Part shown: in pieces, positions 11,601 through 23,539 of the stretch
Layout of the letters: every line of letters starts with the position of its first letter
Position numbering within the stretch: position 1 is the stretch's first letter
Assembly (NCBI RefSeq): GCF_023159225.1
Contig: NC_063188.1
Span: 10,995,086-11,059,085, forward strand
Length of the DNA: 64,000 nt
Direction of reading: 5' to 3'
From: Perognathus longimembris pacificus
Taxonomy: Eukaryota; Chordata; Mammalia; Rodentia; Heteromyidae
The notes under the pieces: generated by a model
Told to the model about the DNA's origin: nothing
Databases searched by the model: none
The model's input: the letters and a program-made list of their open reading frames with translations, nothing else
Position numbers and translations under genes: made by a program

Positions 11601-11702
11601 CCTACATGCTTTGTTCTGAGAAAAAAAATGAGATAATACCATAACCTCATACTTTTCTAAGTGGATGCAGCGTAATGTGGACTTGTAGTGGCTCTTAATG
11701 AG

Positions 11703-11886
11703 ACTGTATTGTATAATATAGGATTATTCAGTGCATTGAAGTTCCCTCAAAGTTGATGCCAGTAGCACCCTGAGTCATGGTGACAACTTCAAATGTCTGC
11801 ACGCATTTGCAAATGTCCCTTGTTGGTGTGGAGGTGAGGAGGCAGAGAATGGGGGTAGTGCTGTCTCCAGTTGAGAATCACTGGGA
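11703..11886 (-). mobile_element. MER5A-type hAT-Charlie nonautonomous DNA transposon
   Basis: GATGCCAGTAGCACCC, then GACAACTTCAAATGTCTGCA, then GCAAATGTCCCTTG and a terminal CCAGTTGAGAATCACTGG all match the antisense of MER5A in order. It has no coding capacity and would depend on a hAT transposase acting in trans. It is an ancient mammalian family, and this copy is well diverged. Confidence 0.83.
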
Positions 11887-12949
11887 GACAAAAGCTGTGG
11901 TTGATGATTCAGCAAAGGAAAGCTGACTTGGAGATTTAATTTTTTCCATTTCATACTGTGGCCTGAAGCAGTTCCAAGCCTGAGGGTTTGTGCTCCTGCT
12001 TTTACTAAGAAGAGGTCTCAGATAGACCTCTTGAGATCTTTTCAGTAGAGGAAAGGAATTGCCTGTGGTTCCTGGGGCTCAGGAGGAGTACATGGACAGA
12101 AATATTAATGTTTCTTTCATTCACAGTGCTGTAATCAGTTCAGTTCATGAATAATACTGCCACAAAATAGAAACATTTCATAAGGGAGATTGATAAAGGG
12201 GTATCACTCATCAAGTATTTTAAATTTTCCCATTTCATTTAGGTGTCTTCATGTTTTCCACTGTTAAGTTTTAAGAAAGCATAGCTTGGCTGTGTTCATT
12301 CTAGCAGTTCTGCTCTGACAATGACAAAATGACTCAGTGTGCAGAGGTGATGTGTACTCCCATTACAGTTCTAGAAGAGGTGATTAGTTCTCCAATCCCT
12401 AGCCAAATTGCATAAGTGTTAGCTATGTCAGCCTCTTCCTTTATGAGATTAAGAAGGCTGTGCTTGCTGTTTAAGAAGCAAACTCGGTTCTCTGGTGCAT
12501 TATGGGGGCACTTCTTTTTATATTTTGGGAGAGAAGATGAGTTAAGGATGATAGTGCAAATTTCCATATCCCTCACCTCTCCGTATGGCCTCCTTTGAAA
12601 AGTACCTTTCTTGTCTATATCCACCTTCTGGGTTTAGCAGAGATTCCTAAGACAGCACTTGTGAGCTAAACTGAGACCAATTGGTATTTTCTGAAAAGAA
12701 CATGGCGCTCTTTGCTTTTCAGAATGGCAAATAAACTGATTAGGCCAGCTCCTTAGGGATAAAAAAGCACACAATTAATTTCTGAGATAGGAACATGATT
12801 AATGAAAATAATAAACTGTTTTAATTATCCTTTCAACTACAAGTTACTGCCTCTCCAAATAACACTGTGCTCAAGGTGTTGACTAAACTAGTTACTCTCA
12901 GTTCCTTTCAAACTAGTTCGTAGAAGCTATGTCAGTATAGTTTTTTTCT
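11887..12949. other. Unassigned sequence
   Basis: No gene or confident repeat is seen. Overlapping open frames on both strands at 12334-12624 have no recognisable protein motif and are taken as chance. Confidence 0.5.
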
Positions 12950-13125
12950 CAATTCATTTTACTATAATCTCCAAAGTGGCAGAGACAGAACCACGTAATA
13001 AAACTTCCTTATTTTATAGCTGAGTAAAGAGAACTATAGAATGGAAGAGTCTTGTTTAGGGGTACCTACCTAGTTGACATATAAAACTAAAATAGAGTTC
13101 TCTTGAATCTCAGTCCTCTGCTTCT
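12950..13125 (-). repeat. MIR relic (probable)
   Basis: ATTTTATAGCTGAGTAAAGAG, then GTCTTGTTTAGGGGTACCTA, then an antisense head-like CTTGAATCTCAGTCCTCTGC. The order fits an antisense MIR, but with high divergence. Confidence 0.5.
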
Positions 13126-15059
13126 TCCATTCTGTCTCCCTTAGAATAACAATTTCAATTTAAATTCTATTATTAAATCTTTTAGGGTAAAATATTCTAG
13201 CAAAGATTCCCCAGCCCATATACTAAGTATTATGCTATAGCCAAACATTTCAACCAACAACATCCCCAACTATGTCCCTAAGGAAACTAGTAGAAAGAAA
13301 TTGTAGACATGAACCCTCTTCATTGATAAAACACTTATCTTTCATCTTGCTGTCTGATAGAATTTTTGGAGATGTGGCCTCAGTCTGCTTGCACTTAGTT
13401 GCCATAATCATGCTGAAAGTATTCGTTAAGAGTGGCAATCTCAAATTTTCAAGGAGTCACACATACGATAGAGTTTTGTAGATGAAAGACAAACCTTATA
13501 CCTGTATTTGTGAGCTGAGATATGGAACTGAAATTAGGTAAATATTCTCACATAGATTTTTCTCTTTTATCCTTTTAGAAACCTCAGGCCATTAGAGAAG
13601 CAGTGGAATTCCTAAAGATGGGACTGGACTATTTGCTGCACACACATTTGTGTTAACTCCCACTCACTCAGATTATAGCCAATCCTTAGTTTCTACTCAC
13701 TCCTCAAAAAAGAGCCAAGTTGTATTACCTTAGGGGTTAATACAAAGCAGATATTCTAGGGAAAGAAATGAAGCTATACAAAGAATAATTGGTGCCACAA
13801 TCAACTCTGCAGGTTATCTCCAGAGTTCCACAATATGTTGTATCTGCCTAGGCTCCCATTGCTTATTCATTTTTTTCCATACTTGGTTCACATTCCCAGG
13901 TTCCCCCACTCAATGAATGCCATCACCATTTATTTTTTGTCCAAATCAGAGGGCCAGAGTCATCCAGTTCATTACCAGATGTGGTTTAGTCCCCTTGCTT
14001 AATGTCACTGAACTGTCATCCATCTTGGGCCTACAACAATCACTTCTGTCAGATCACATCCTAATCTGGAGGAATACAATGAAGAAGACTGGAATATTGT
14101 CCTTATACAGTTTTGGTATGTGTTTGAAATAGCAGCTTATATATCCTACTCCTTCAGTGCATGGTAAGTTTGGAAAGAATGAAGACCAAATCCAATTCAC
14201 CTCTGTAATGAGAGAGTCTAGCAAAGTATCTGGTTGAAATCAGAAAGTAAATGTCAATGAAAAGGTGTTCAACTTTTACAATGTCACTCCAGAATGTCTC
14301 TGTCTATTATAAACTAGAAAACTCTATCTGGTTTTGCTTGTTCCTACCCTACCCCCAGCTACCAATTTTCTCCTAGTAGATCAAGTTGTGTACTCCTGTA
14401 CAGAGTTCTTACACATTTCATGCTATCTGGTCCACTGATTTTTTTCCCTTTCTCTGGAGAGCCTACCTACGCCTTTGCCTCTTTTCTCTAAGTAAATTAG
14501 CTACAGCTCTGACACTCTTTTAACCCAATCTATACATAGTGCCAGTTGTGAGCAAATATTTTGTTGAGGTTACACGATTACTTACTGTCCCTGATTAGTC
14601 ATGATCTAAAAGATTGGTCAAGTTTCCAAAACTGGAAACTCCAATCTCCAATAGTCTTTTAATCAAAAATGTTTTTCACATGTACATTCAAACTGTATAT
14701 TTACCACCACAACAATATTTGTTTCTAGACTAAGTTGATAATAAGTCTCTGGTGATATTTGGACTATTTAAAAGTATATGCCAAAATAGCAATTTGACCA
14801 CAACAATATCAAATTCCTTCTATTTCTGATTCTTCAAGCTAAATGGGAGATTTTCTTCACTCTGTAGAATACAAGAGGTCAAAGAACTGAGGCTGTCTTT
14901 GTACTGTATTTTACTCCCAGTATTTCGCTCATTGTAGCAATTCAATGCTTTCTGAGCAAATGAATGCTGAAATCCACAGCATACACCACTGGTTTATGTA
15001 TCATGTCATTGAATCCTTACTTTGTAGAAACTGGGGGGAGGAAGAAGCCTTAGAGTACA
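13126..15059. other. Unassigned sequence
   Basis: About 1.9 kb with no gene and no repeat I can name. Short open frames at 13250-13481 (both strands) and 13917-14132 carry no motif. Confidence 0.5.
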
Positions 15060-15210
15060 TCATACATATTAAGTCTTTATTTTCTGAATGAGAATACAAA
15101 AGTTAGGATTAAATGAGTAATTTAGCTGATATTACAAAGCAAGTTAGTGGCAAAGCTTGTATTTGAACCAGGCTTCCTGGCCCCCTGGGTTCTTTTCCCT
15201 CAGTCAAGTC
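15060..15210 (-). repeat. MIR relic
   Basis: Contains AATTTAGCTGATATTACAAAG, then AGTTAGTGGCAAAGCTTGTATT and GAACCAGG, the antisense MIR core and tRNA-like head in the expected order. Confidence 0.7.
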
Positions 15211-16745
15211 AATCTCCAACTCCAGGATAAAACCAGAGTTCTCTATAATGCTTACTGAAAGGCTAACTTCTTAGTCCATATTCTGACCTGCTATTTTGAT
15301 TTTTTTAAGCACTGACATTTAGACTTGTTAGCTATGTAGCCTATGTAGCTATGTTTTTTCTTTTTGCAGTAAAATGAAACTTTTTTAAAAATTATTTTTC
15401 TCTTTAGTCATACAAACCCTATGAATGAACACCCTGGAAATTTATGGGGAATGGGATTAGATTTCACAAATATTTATTTTAAAAAATCTGATCTCATCTG
15501 GTAAAATAATGATCTGTTATCTAATTTCTTTAGTAAAATGATGTTTGTAGTTGTCATACTTGGTATTTACAGTTGCTCTAAAATGGCTGGTAAAATTTAT
15601 CATATAAAATTCTTACAATAACCCCACAATTTAAGGGGCGATGTATGACTAGTAGAACCCTGTTGTGTTTTTCCCCCTACTCTTAATGCCCCATTGCCAA
15701 TTTTAGTCTCTGGTCTGCTTCCAGGAAAAGACACTTAGGATTGTAATCAGACAGTATCATTCCTTTGATAATGATTCTGTATGATTATTGCTGAGAATAT
15801 TTGCAATATAATGAAAATGGAATCCTTCTGGAATGTTAATGATTGTTCTTATTCTCAGGAAAAAAAATAACAATGTTGCCTTCATCCCCTGGAAGTATTT
15901 ATTACTAGTGGGTGACCCAGTTTGTATGTGATGCTGGTGACTTTAGGTATATTCAGTCAGGGAGCCAAAAAGTGAGTTGTGTACTTCAAAATTGACATAT
16001 GCCTAGCTGCAGTGTCTTCCCTCATTGTGTTCCAGGATATCAGTGGCTATTCTGTCACTTCTTTGTTGTTTACTGTACAAATTTCAAAAACCTTAGTACT
16101 TGCCTACTATATTTAAACAATGAAACAATTTATTCATGTTTATAAAATATCTTTAATTCATTTGTAGAAATACTTTGTGGTACAAAAGAACTTTGTGGGA
16201 AAATGGCTTTTATGTCAAAGTTTTATGATGTAAAGCATAAGTATACTTTAAATATAAATGTATACATACATTTCAAAACCTTGTATACGTACACACATAT
16301 AATTTCATCCTTGAGCATGTAATTTAAAATATTAAATGTATGAAAATTTGAGTGTATCCAAACTTTAATTCCATATCAAGCTATATTATATTAGCAGATA
16401 TTGTTTTATGAATTTTGTGTCATAATTTGTTTCTCCATTATTTTGAAAGTAGTAAAGCAGAGCTCATTGTCCACAAGTTGGGAGATATAAGAATAATTTA
16501 GTTAGCTTGAGAGTGTAACCTACTTATATGCTTCTATCTTACTGGAAAGAATACCTGTCAACCCTGAGAGATTTGCTACAGATGCTATTTCAATTTATGA
16601 TCCTCATATCATGTTTGCCCATTTACTAGTTATCAGTTCACTTATGGAAACCACACGGGAGAGAGCCATTACTTTGTGCACAATGGTATTTTAATAAATG
16701 CTCATAGGCAATTTATTTATGGTGGATGAATAAAAATGTGACGAA
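15211..16745. other. Unassigned AT-rich sequence
   Basis: No gene is seen. The part at 16080-16450 is very AT-rich with TATA/ACAT alternation. Nothing else is assigned. Confidence 0.5.
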
Positions 16746-17346
16746 TGAAAAAATTATTGTCAAGGTGATGTACAGAGGGGATACAATTACATATATAAGG
16801 CAATTTCTTCATTTTTTCCAACTTTTTACTTCCTTCCTCATTTTTTCTCCCATCTTCCCTCCTCCCCAGTCTCCCCCACCTGAGTTGCTTAGTTGGTTTA
16901 CGATATATTGTCTTGTAAGTATTGCTGTGGCACACGTTCATCTTTTACTCTTTGTCTCAGCATTTTGATGTTCCTTTTCCCTTCCCTGATTCAGACAAAC
17001 ATATACAGTACCCGGGGTATCAAAATCAAATAACAGTGACAACAGGTGCTAAACCATAGGGAAGATAAACAAAAGAAAAAAGTAAACAATTTCACATAGT
17101 GCATTAGAAATAAGAACAACAATGATACACCACTAGTTTCCATATTTTAAAAATTATTTCACTTATTGTCATGTTATGTGATCATATGTACGTAGATATT
17201 GAGCTATTGTGATCATCTGCTAGGGCTATCCTAAACATATACTAATTATTACTAATGAGGGAAACCATAAAGTCTATGTTTCTTTGGATCCGGCTCACTT
17301 CATTAGTATGATTATTTTCCAAGTCTTTCCATTTCCTTATGAATGG
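16746..17346 (-). mobile_element. LINE-1 3' segment (sense part of an inverted insertion)
   Basis: On the minus strand this runs from the ORF2 C-terminal end (17346 to the stop at 17242-17244) through the 3' UTR to an A-rich end near 16746. The plus-strand C-rich tract near 16855-16885 is the usual 3' UTR tract. The segment stops abruptly at about 17346, where plus-strand L1 sequence begins. Confidence 0.88.
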
Positions 17347-17990
17347 GACATAGCTTGCAAGATAAATAAAAAGCCCACAGATTGGAAGAAGATCTTCACT
17401 GGCCATACAACAAACAAGAGCCTCATATCTAAAATATACTTACAACTCAAAAAATTAAGTTCCCCCAAAACAAATCCTCAAAGAAACCACTGTAGCATTA
17501 AGTGGGCTAAAGACTTAAAGAGAGACTACTCTGAAAAGGAAATAAGCATGGCCTAGAGGCACATAAAGAAGTGCTCAATATCCCTGGCCATAAAAGAAAA
17601 GCAATTAGAAACATTGTGATTCCAATTCACCCCAGTAAGAATGGCCAAAAGGGAACACTACTACACTGTTGTTGGGAGTGTAAACTTGTTCAACCACCCT
17701 GGAAAGCAGTATTATACTGGTTCCTAAAAAGGCTGAAATTAGAGCTCCTCTATGAGCCAGTAACCCCATGTTTGGGCATTTACCCAAAGGATCATAAACA
17801 AGACCATGCTAAAGCTACCAGCACAACTATGTTCATTGCAGCACTATTTACCATAGCTAAAATATGGAAGCAACCCACATGTCCCTAAGTAGATGAATGG
17901 ATCAAAAAACTCTGAGATATATATAGATATAGATATAGATGAATTCTATGCTTCTATCAGGAAAAAATGAAACTTGTAAAGGGACTATAA
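17347..17990 (+). mobile_element. LINE-1 ORF2 segment in opposite orientation (5' inversion)
   Basis: Plus-strand ORF2 sequence starts head-on against the minus-strand 3' segment at about 17346. It covers the region from KPTDWKKIF through the LLHCCWEC motif to EFYASIR, which is upstream of what the minus-strand piece holds. The first half of the cysteine motif (CWRGC) is lost by a roughly 40-bp deletion near 17640, and stops and frameshifts are present. The right end is approximate because weak L1 similarity may continue to about 18030. Position and orientation fit twin priming of one insertion rather than two separate events. Confidence 0.85.
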
Positions 17991-18954
17991 TTTTATCACA
18001 AAGAGATGAAGATCATCAAACCAGGTGAAATAGATAACTGTCTATAGATCATTTGCTTTAGCATCAGTGAATTCTCACTGCCTGGTACTAGATCAAAGAA
18101 AAAATAAATAAGGGAGTTCAATAATGAGAACCTGTGCTGTCCCATAAACTTGCCAGGAAACAGCTAAGAGTGGAAAAAATCAATTTAGATATAAATGACA
18201 CAACAACTGGGCAGTCTAGCAGGAATGCTGGGAAGTGCTGAGATGCATCTGATGCTCTTTGCCCTCTCATGTACTGGTCTCTGCATCATGAGGGTTTGGT
18301 GCTCTATTTCCATTTTAACTGGTTCGTCTATGCACGAAAAATTCCTCTCCTCTTTCTGGATTCCTTAGAGAAATAGATCTGTAATAATAATAACCCTCCC
18401 CAATAACTGAATTGAGCTTCAATTTAACTTTATACAAAGATTTTCAGTTTTCTTATCTTGGTATATTTTACTTAATTCTAACACAAAATTGATAAAGAAG
18501 TTGTCATGTCAGAGAGATGAGAGACTATGACAGGTCAATGAACCTGTGAGAGACAGACAGGGACAAGAAGCTGGGTTTCCAGACACAGAGTCTGGACCTC
18601 TTCTTTCAATGCCATTTCATCATTGAAGGAGACACTCTGTAAGGTAATTTCTTCTTTGTTCTTTATCACAAAATTTATGAGCTAATATATTCTGGGGGAA
18701 GCAATTAAAGGGTCATAGGTTAGCATTACTTTATTCTACTGTTGCAAAATGAATCCCTAAAAGGGAATAATGAAACAGATTTATTCATTTTTCTTTTCTG
18801 TCTGATGATGCAAGACAAATGCTGTAAGCCCAAAGATGACATTTTCCAGGAGAGTTCTTGACACCCAGGTTTTGAAAACAGGAATATTATTTCCATACTT
18901 AATGAGATATCAGCCCATTTATGCTATAAACAGGAACTCCTCCACCTACAACCC
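17991..18954. other. Unassigned sequence
   Basis: No gene or confident repeat is seen after the end of the L1. Confidence 0.5.
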
Positions 18955-19150
18955 TCTGGTCAAATCTGGACACTATTTTTACAAATAAAGTTTTATTGAC
19001 ACATAGGTTGTCCTATATGTTGTGTATGGTCCATCTATGGTTACGTTGCACAGCAGTGGCAGAAAGGGGCAGTTATAACAAAGATGATATGACAACAAAA
19101 CCTAAAATATTTATTTACTGTGTGGCCCAATACAGAAAAGTTACTCAATT
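18955..19150 (-). mobile_element. hAT-Charlie-type nonautonomous DNA transposon relic
   Basis: TCTGGACACTATTTTTACAA, then ATAAAGTTTTATTGACACAT, then CACAGCAGTGGCAGAAAGG and CCTAAAATATTTATTTACTG. This is the antisense of a common mammalian MER family whose other end reads like CAGGGGTCGGCAAACT. I recognise the family but do not trust my memory for its exact name. Related copies lie at 40003-40132 and 60264-60445. Confidence 0.75.
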
Positions 19151-20237
19151 CTTTGTTAGAGAATCCAAAAACTAATCTGAGAAAAAGTTCATTTTTTTTT
19201 CATGAGAGACATGTCAAGAATGAAAAAAGACTATACATTGCTGAAAGACCCCAAGTTTGTCTGTGGGAAAGGGGATTAAAAACATGATGTTGACGTAACT
19301 ATGGTTGCCACTCTTTATGAAACTGTGCTTGAGTCCTCATTATTTCTTTTCTTTGAAAAGACTTCTTCTGGTGACTTCCAGTTATTTACAATTCCTGGCA
19401 GGCTTCTCTCTTCATTACCAGTAATATAATATCAGCCCCAGTGCCAGAGGGTTAAAGGAGAATGAAATCAATACCCTGCAGCAGACACTGCAGAGATTAG
19501 AATGAGTCTTTCCTCTAAGTGTCCTGTTTTCAACTTGCTCTATCAAGCAAGACTACCAACAGATGACCATGGAGGAACTAGTGTTGTATGGTTTTCTAGA
19601 GTTTATCCATATACAAAGATATGAGATTGTTTTGGGAAGTAATAAACTTGGAGAGCCCACAGGATCTGTTTCTTTGTATGGAATAAGGAACTATATGTGA
19701 TTATTTCCTGAACTATATTTTACTTTGTAGGCTTGGACATCAGAGTTGACAAAGAGATTTAGGAAGCTCAATGTCATTTTCTCTTAGGAAATCACTGTTG
19801 CTATTGGAAATGCTTGATTCATCAGTCATACAAACAGAACCAATAGCAAATATTTGTTGTTAGGTACAGAGAGATTGATTTAAAGGAATGGTTAATGTGC
19901 TTATGGATATCTATAAGTCCCTCAATCACCTTCCTACAAGCTGGAAAATGAAGAAATGTAGTGATATAAGTTAGTCTGAGTTCAAAGGCCTAAGAATTCA
20001 CAATGGGGCTTTGAGGTATATTGGTGTAAGTCCCGGCCTGCATCTGAATGATGAAGTTACAACAAAATATATACCTCAACTCAAGCCAAGTGAATTCTTC
20101 TTTTATCTGTCTTTTGTTCTATTTGGGTCCCTGATGGATGGAATAAAGTCCATGTACATTGGCTAAGACCATCTTCATTACCCACTTCACCAATTAAAAT
20201 TGTGAATCTCTTCTAAACGCACTGTAATACATACCCC
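19151..20237. other. Unassigned sequence
   Basis: No gene or confident repeat is seen. Confidence 0.5.
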
Positions 20238-20253
20238 AAGAAACGATTTTTTT
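20238..20253. repeat. Target-site duplication, copy 1 of 3
   Basis: AAGAAACGATTTTTTT, the first of three exact copies around two SINEs. Confidence 0.92.
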
Positions 20254-20454
20254 TTTTTTTTGGCCAGTCCTGGGGCTTGGACTCAGGGCCTGAGCACTGT
20301 CCCTGGCTTCTTTTTGCTCAAGGCTAGCACTCTGCCACTTGAGCCACAGCGCCACTTCTGGCCATTTTCTGTATATGTGGTGCTGGGGAATTGAACTCGG
20401 GGCCTCATGTATACAAGTCAAGCACTCTTGCCACTAGGCCATATCCCCAGCCCC
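20254..20454 (-). mobile_element. IDL-Geo dimeric SINE (young)
   Basis: On the minus strand the element starts GGGGCTGGGGATATGGCC (plus-strand end near 20454). It has an ID-like tRNA monomer, then the Geo monomer starting GGCCAGAAGTGGCGCTG, then a long A tail. It lies between two copies of AAGAAACGATTTTTTT (20238-20253 and 20455-20470). It is well preserved and so recent. Confidence 0.93.
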
Positions 20455-20470
20455 AAGAAACGATTTTTTT
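20455..20470. repeat. Target-site duplication, copy 2 of 3
   Basis: Same 16-mer, between the full SINE and the Geo-only copy. Confidence 0.92.
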
Positions 20471-20588
20471 TTTTTTTTTTTTTTTGGCCAGTCCTGGGCC
20501 TTGGACTCAGGGCCTGAGCACTGTCCCTGGCTTCTTCCCGCTCAAGGCTAGCACTCTGCCACTTGAGCCACAGCGCCACTTCTGGCCG
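20471..20588 (-). mobile_element. Geo-monomer-only SINE copy
   Basis: This copy holds only the right monomer. On the minus strand it begins exactly at GGCCAGAAGTGGCG and ends in a long A tail. The left ID-like monomer is absent. It sits between the second and third copies of AAGAAACGATTTTTTT (20455-20470 and 20589-20604). It is nearly identical to the Geo half of its neighbour. Confidence 0.9.
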
Positions 20589-20604
20589 AAGAAACGATTT
20601 TTTT
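20589..20604. repeat. Target-site duplication, copy 3 of 3
   Basis: Same 16-mer, right of the Geo-only copy, leading into unique DNA. Confidence 0.92.
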
Positions 20605-20797
20605 AACAGCTGTCTAGACATCTGTTAGTCCAGTTAAGTTGACATATAACATTGCCCATCACAACTGGATCTTGCCAAAAGGAAGTAGTGCTTTTCTGGT
20701 TGGGCCATGGGTGCAGGTAGATGAGGCTGTGATAAGATACCATCAAGAATATCTCCCTGGATCGGTAAGGTTTTCTTTTCCCTTAGTATATTATTAG

Positions 20798-21205
20798 TTT
20801 CCTGGGCTATAGTAACAAATTACTACAAACCAGGTATCTTCAACAGCAGGCATGTATTGCCTCCGAGTTCTGGGGGATAAATATCACAGATCAAAGTAGC
20901 AGAAGGATTGGTAGCTTCTGAGGACTGAGAAGGAGAAATGCTTGTCTCCTACCACCTGGCATCTTAGTGGAAATCACTCCAATCTATGCCTTCACCTGTA
21001 TGTGTTACTATCCCTGAGTATGGACTCAAATTTCTCCTTTTTAAACAAGAAAAACATAGATCCTACCATAGTCTAATGTCACTTTGCCTTATCAAATTAG
21101 ATCTGAAGCAAGCCTAGTCCCATGTAAAGTCACATTCTAAAATACTGAGATATAGGAATTTGACATATGAACTTGAGGAAGGAGACATAATTCAGCCCGT
21201 AACAT
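20798..21205. repeat. Ancient mammalian interspersed repeat, family not named
   Basis: The segment opens with TTTCCTGGGCTATAGTAACA, then AATTACTACAAACCAGGTAT and GAGTTCTGGGGG. It closes with GGAGACATAATTCAGCCCGT. This order is that of a repeat common in mammals (CCATAACAAATTACCACAAAC ... ACACAATTCAGCCCATAAC). I cannot name it safely. A related copy is at 40411-40772. Confidence 0.6.
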
Positions 21206-21329
21206 CTACTAACCTACCCTCCCTCCATCTCTACTTCTTCAAGGAGCTACTTACCACTACATGTTGACAGAAGAAATAAAGCCAAAGAACATGGGGTATG
21301 TAGTCATCCACTATTATAAATGAGTCAGC

Positions 21330-21430
21330 TCTTACTTATATGAATCTAAACAGACTATTCAATATCTTCGGGCCTCAGTTGTTACATCAGTAAGAGGGAG
21401 AGAACAACAGTCTTGCTGTACATAGCCTTT
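21330..21430 (+). repeat. MIR fragment (probable)
   Basis: TCTTCGGGCCTCAGTTGTTAC and CATCAGTAAGAGGGAGA resemble the sense MIR core. Confidence 0.5.
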
Positions 21431-21519
21431 CTAAGAGCCAGAGTCTGGGTACTGTTTCAGAGAATATAGTATTATCCATGACATACTCCATTTATGTAAT
21501 AGTAGTGGTCATCATGTTC

Positions 21520-21705
21520 TCAATACTTAGTAGTTCTCAGTGCTGTGTGTTCTGCTATAAATACTTTATATCCATAAATTACTTAATTGATACCAGTACC
21601 TATGATGCAGGCGATATTATTCCCACTTACTGATCAAGACATTGAGAGCCATAGAAACAAATTAACTTGCCCAGACTCAGTAGTAGACTGACTCTACATC
21701 CTGAG
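21520..21705 (-). repeat. MIR relic
   Basis: ATAAATTACTTAATTGATACC, then ATTATTCCCACTTACTGATC, then AAATTAACTTGCCCAGACTC. This is antisense MIR over most of its length. Confidence 0.75.
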
Positions 21706-22745
21706 CTATAATTAAGTTAATAAGACCAAATACCCCAGGAGACAGTAAAGTGGTTGGAAGCTTCATGTAGGGGTTAAATTAATCAGGGTTCATATCCCAA
21801 CTCCAAAGCTGGTATTCCTTATTACCTTACCTGAGACTTAGGGGCTTGGGAGGGGCAGAAGGTAGAGGCTTCCAAAGCCATGATTTGCTTTAATGTCACA
21901 AAGACAGTGGAGTCTGTGATGGTGAGTACATTTTCTACTTGAAGAAATTAATACATAAAATTCACTTCCAAGTCCTATTGCTTTGGTGCTATGTTTGACT
22001 TATGATATTATGTGGTTTTGTTTGTCTAATTCCTTTTCAAAAGCATTATTGATCAGGAAAGAACTTTCGTGCAAATTGGGTGGCATTAGATCTTATTCAT
22101 TTACTGGATTTTCTTATTACATTGTCTTTAGGAATAAACTTGGACAGAGATGGATGGCAAAGAGAGCTAAAGAGAAACTGAACTGTAATTTAAAGTGATT
22201 TCACAGTCAAAATAGGGTGCTCTACTGATATTTATGACACTATGCAGTATTGGAAACTTCCACCGGGCAGTAGGAGCTACCTAATTAGTTGGAGAATTGG
22301 AGATTGTCCAGGTCTCATCTAAGTGGAACAAACCTAATAGCTCACCTTTGCCTCAAGTGACTTAGAAAATTAGAACAACCCTGATTTCACTCTGAACTTT
22401 TCCTTTGCTTTGCACAGGATAATCAAGTTCAAGGTCAAAACTCACCAAGTCACTGCACATTTATATTTAGGGGCTAGATATTTTCTTCTGGTCAATGGAC
22501 ATTTTGTAGTATGGTGGTGACAGACAAGAGTTTTGAAAGTACCATTTTTAAAATTGTCTTTCTAATGGCAGGCTCCAAAGTGCATGCACTATAACACATG
22601 ACTTCACAGTGAATGTGACTGAAATTGAGGGCGAAAGTTTCTGATTTACACCATCTTGATAGTTCCAGAGCTATCAGTGGATTCTTAGGGTCTTGCTAAA
22701 ACTTCTAGTTTCCCTTGGCCTCACATCCTTCTACTGTCATTTCAA
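21706..22745. other. Unassigned sequence
   Basis: No gene or confident repeat is seen. The open frame at 21983-22198 has no recognisable motif. Confidence 0.5.
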
Positions 22746-22761
22746 AAATCTCTTAACTTTT
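22746..22761. repeat. Target-site duplication, left copy (SINE at 22762)
   Basis: AAATCTCTTAACTTTT, repeated exactly at 22955-22970. Confidence 0.92.
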
Positions 22762-22954
22762 TTGCTTGTTTGTTGCCAGTCCTGGGGTCCCAAGCACTGT
22801 CCCTGGCTTCTTTTTGCTTAAGGCTAGCACTCTACCTCTTGAGCCACAGTGCCACTTCCGGCTTTTTCTGTTTATGTGGTACTGAGGACTTGAACCCAGG
22901 GCTTCGTGCATGCTAGGCAAGCACTCTACCACTAAGCCACATCTCTAGTCCCCC
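22762..22954 (-). mobile_element. IDL-Geo dimeric SINE, moderately diverged
   Basis: The minus strand reads GGGACTAGAGATGTGGCTTA, the ID-like monomer with box B GGGTTCAAGTCC, and then Geo. A perfect 16-bp target-site duplication (AAATCTCTTAACTTTT) lies at 22746-22761 and 22955-22970. Confidence 0.92.
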
Positions 22955-22970
22955 AAATCTCTTAACTTTT
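22955..22970. repeat. Target-site duplication, right copy (SINE at 22762)
   Basis: Exact match to 22746-22761. Confidence 0.92.
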
Positions 22971-23189
22971 AAGGTAGCCTTAAAGGCCAAATGAAACAAT
23001 ATACATCCAAACACTTGCATAATGTCTAGTAAGTAGAAGATTTCTCAATAGAAGAAAACCCCTTTAATTCCCCATACCTGTAGGCCTATCAGTTTGCAAA
23101 TAAGAGAATCACATAGAGGTTAAGAATCCCTAATCCAAATTCTTAAGACCAGATATATTTCAGAGTTTTAACTTTTTTAATATTTTTAT

Positions 23190-23420
23190 ATATATAGTGA
23201 GATACTTTGAGGATATGACTCGTCTAAACACCAAATTTATTCTTCATATATGCCTTATACATATAAGATGAAGGTATGTATATTATATAAATGGTGGTAT
23301 AGTTTATATGTATGCTATATACTATATATATATGTATATACATGTTGGTATAGTAAAATATGCCTTCATATATATTATGTGTTCATATATTAGATAGTAT
23401 ATATATATATATATATATGA
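23190..23420. repeat. TA-rich low-complexity region
   Basis: Imperfect TA/TG alternation with several ATATATAT runs. The longest pure TA run is at about 23398-23418. It could extrude hairpins. No coding content. Confidence 0.85.
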
Positions 23421-23539
23421 GGTGTATTTCTACTACACCAACAGTTTGATCTTTATTCATCACCTGAGGACAGATATAGAATTTTCTGCTTTTGACATCA
23501 TATGGGTATTAAAAACATTTTGGATTTGGCAGGGGGGGT

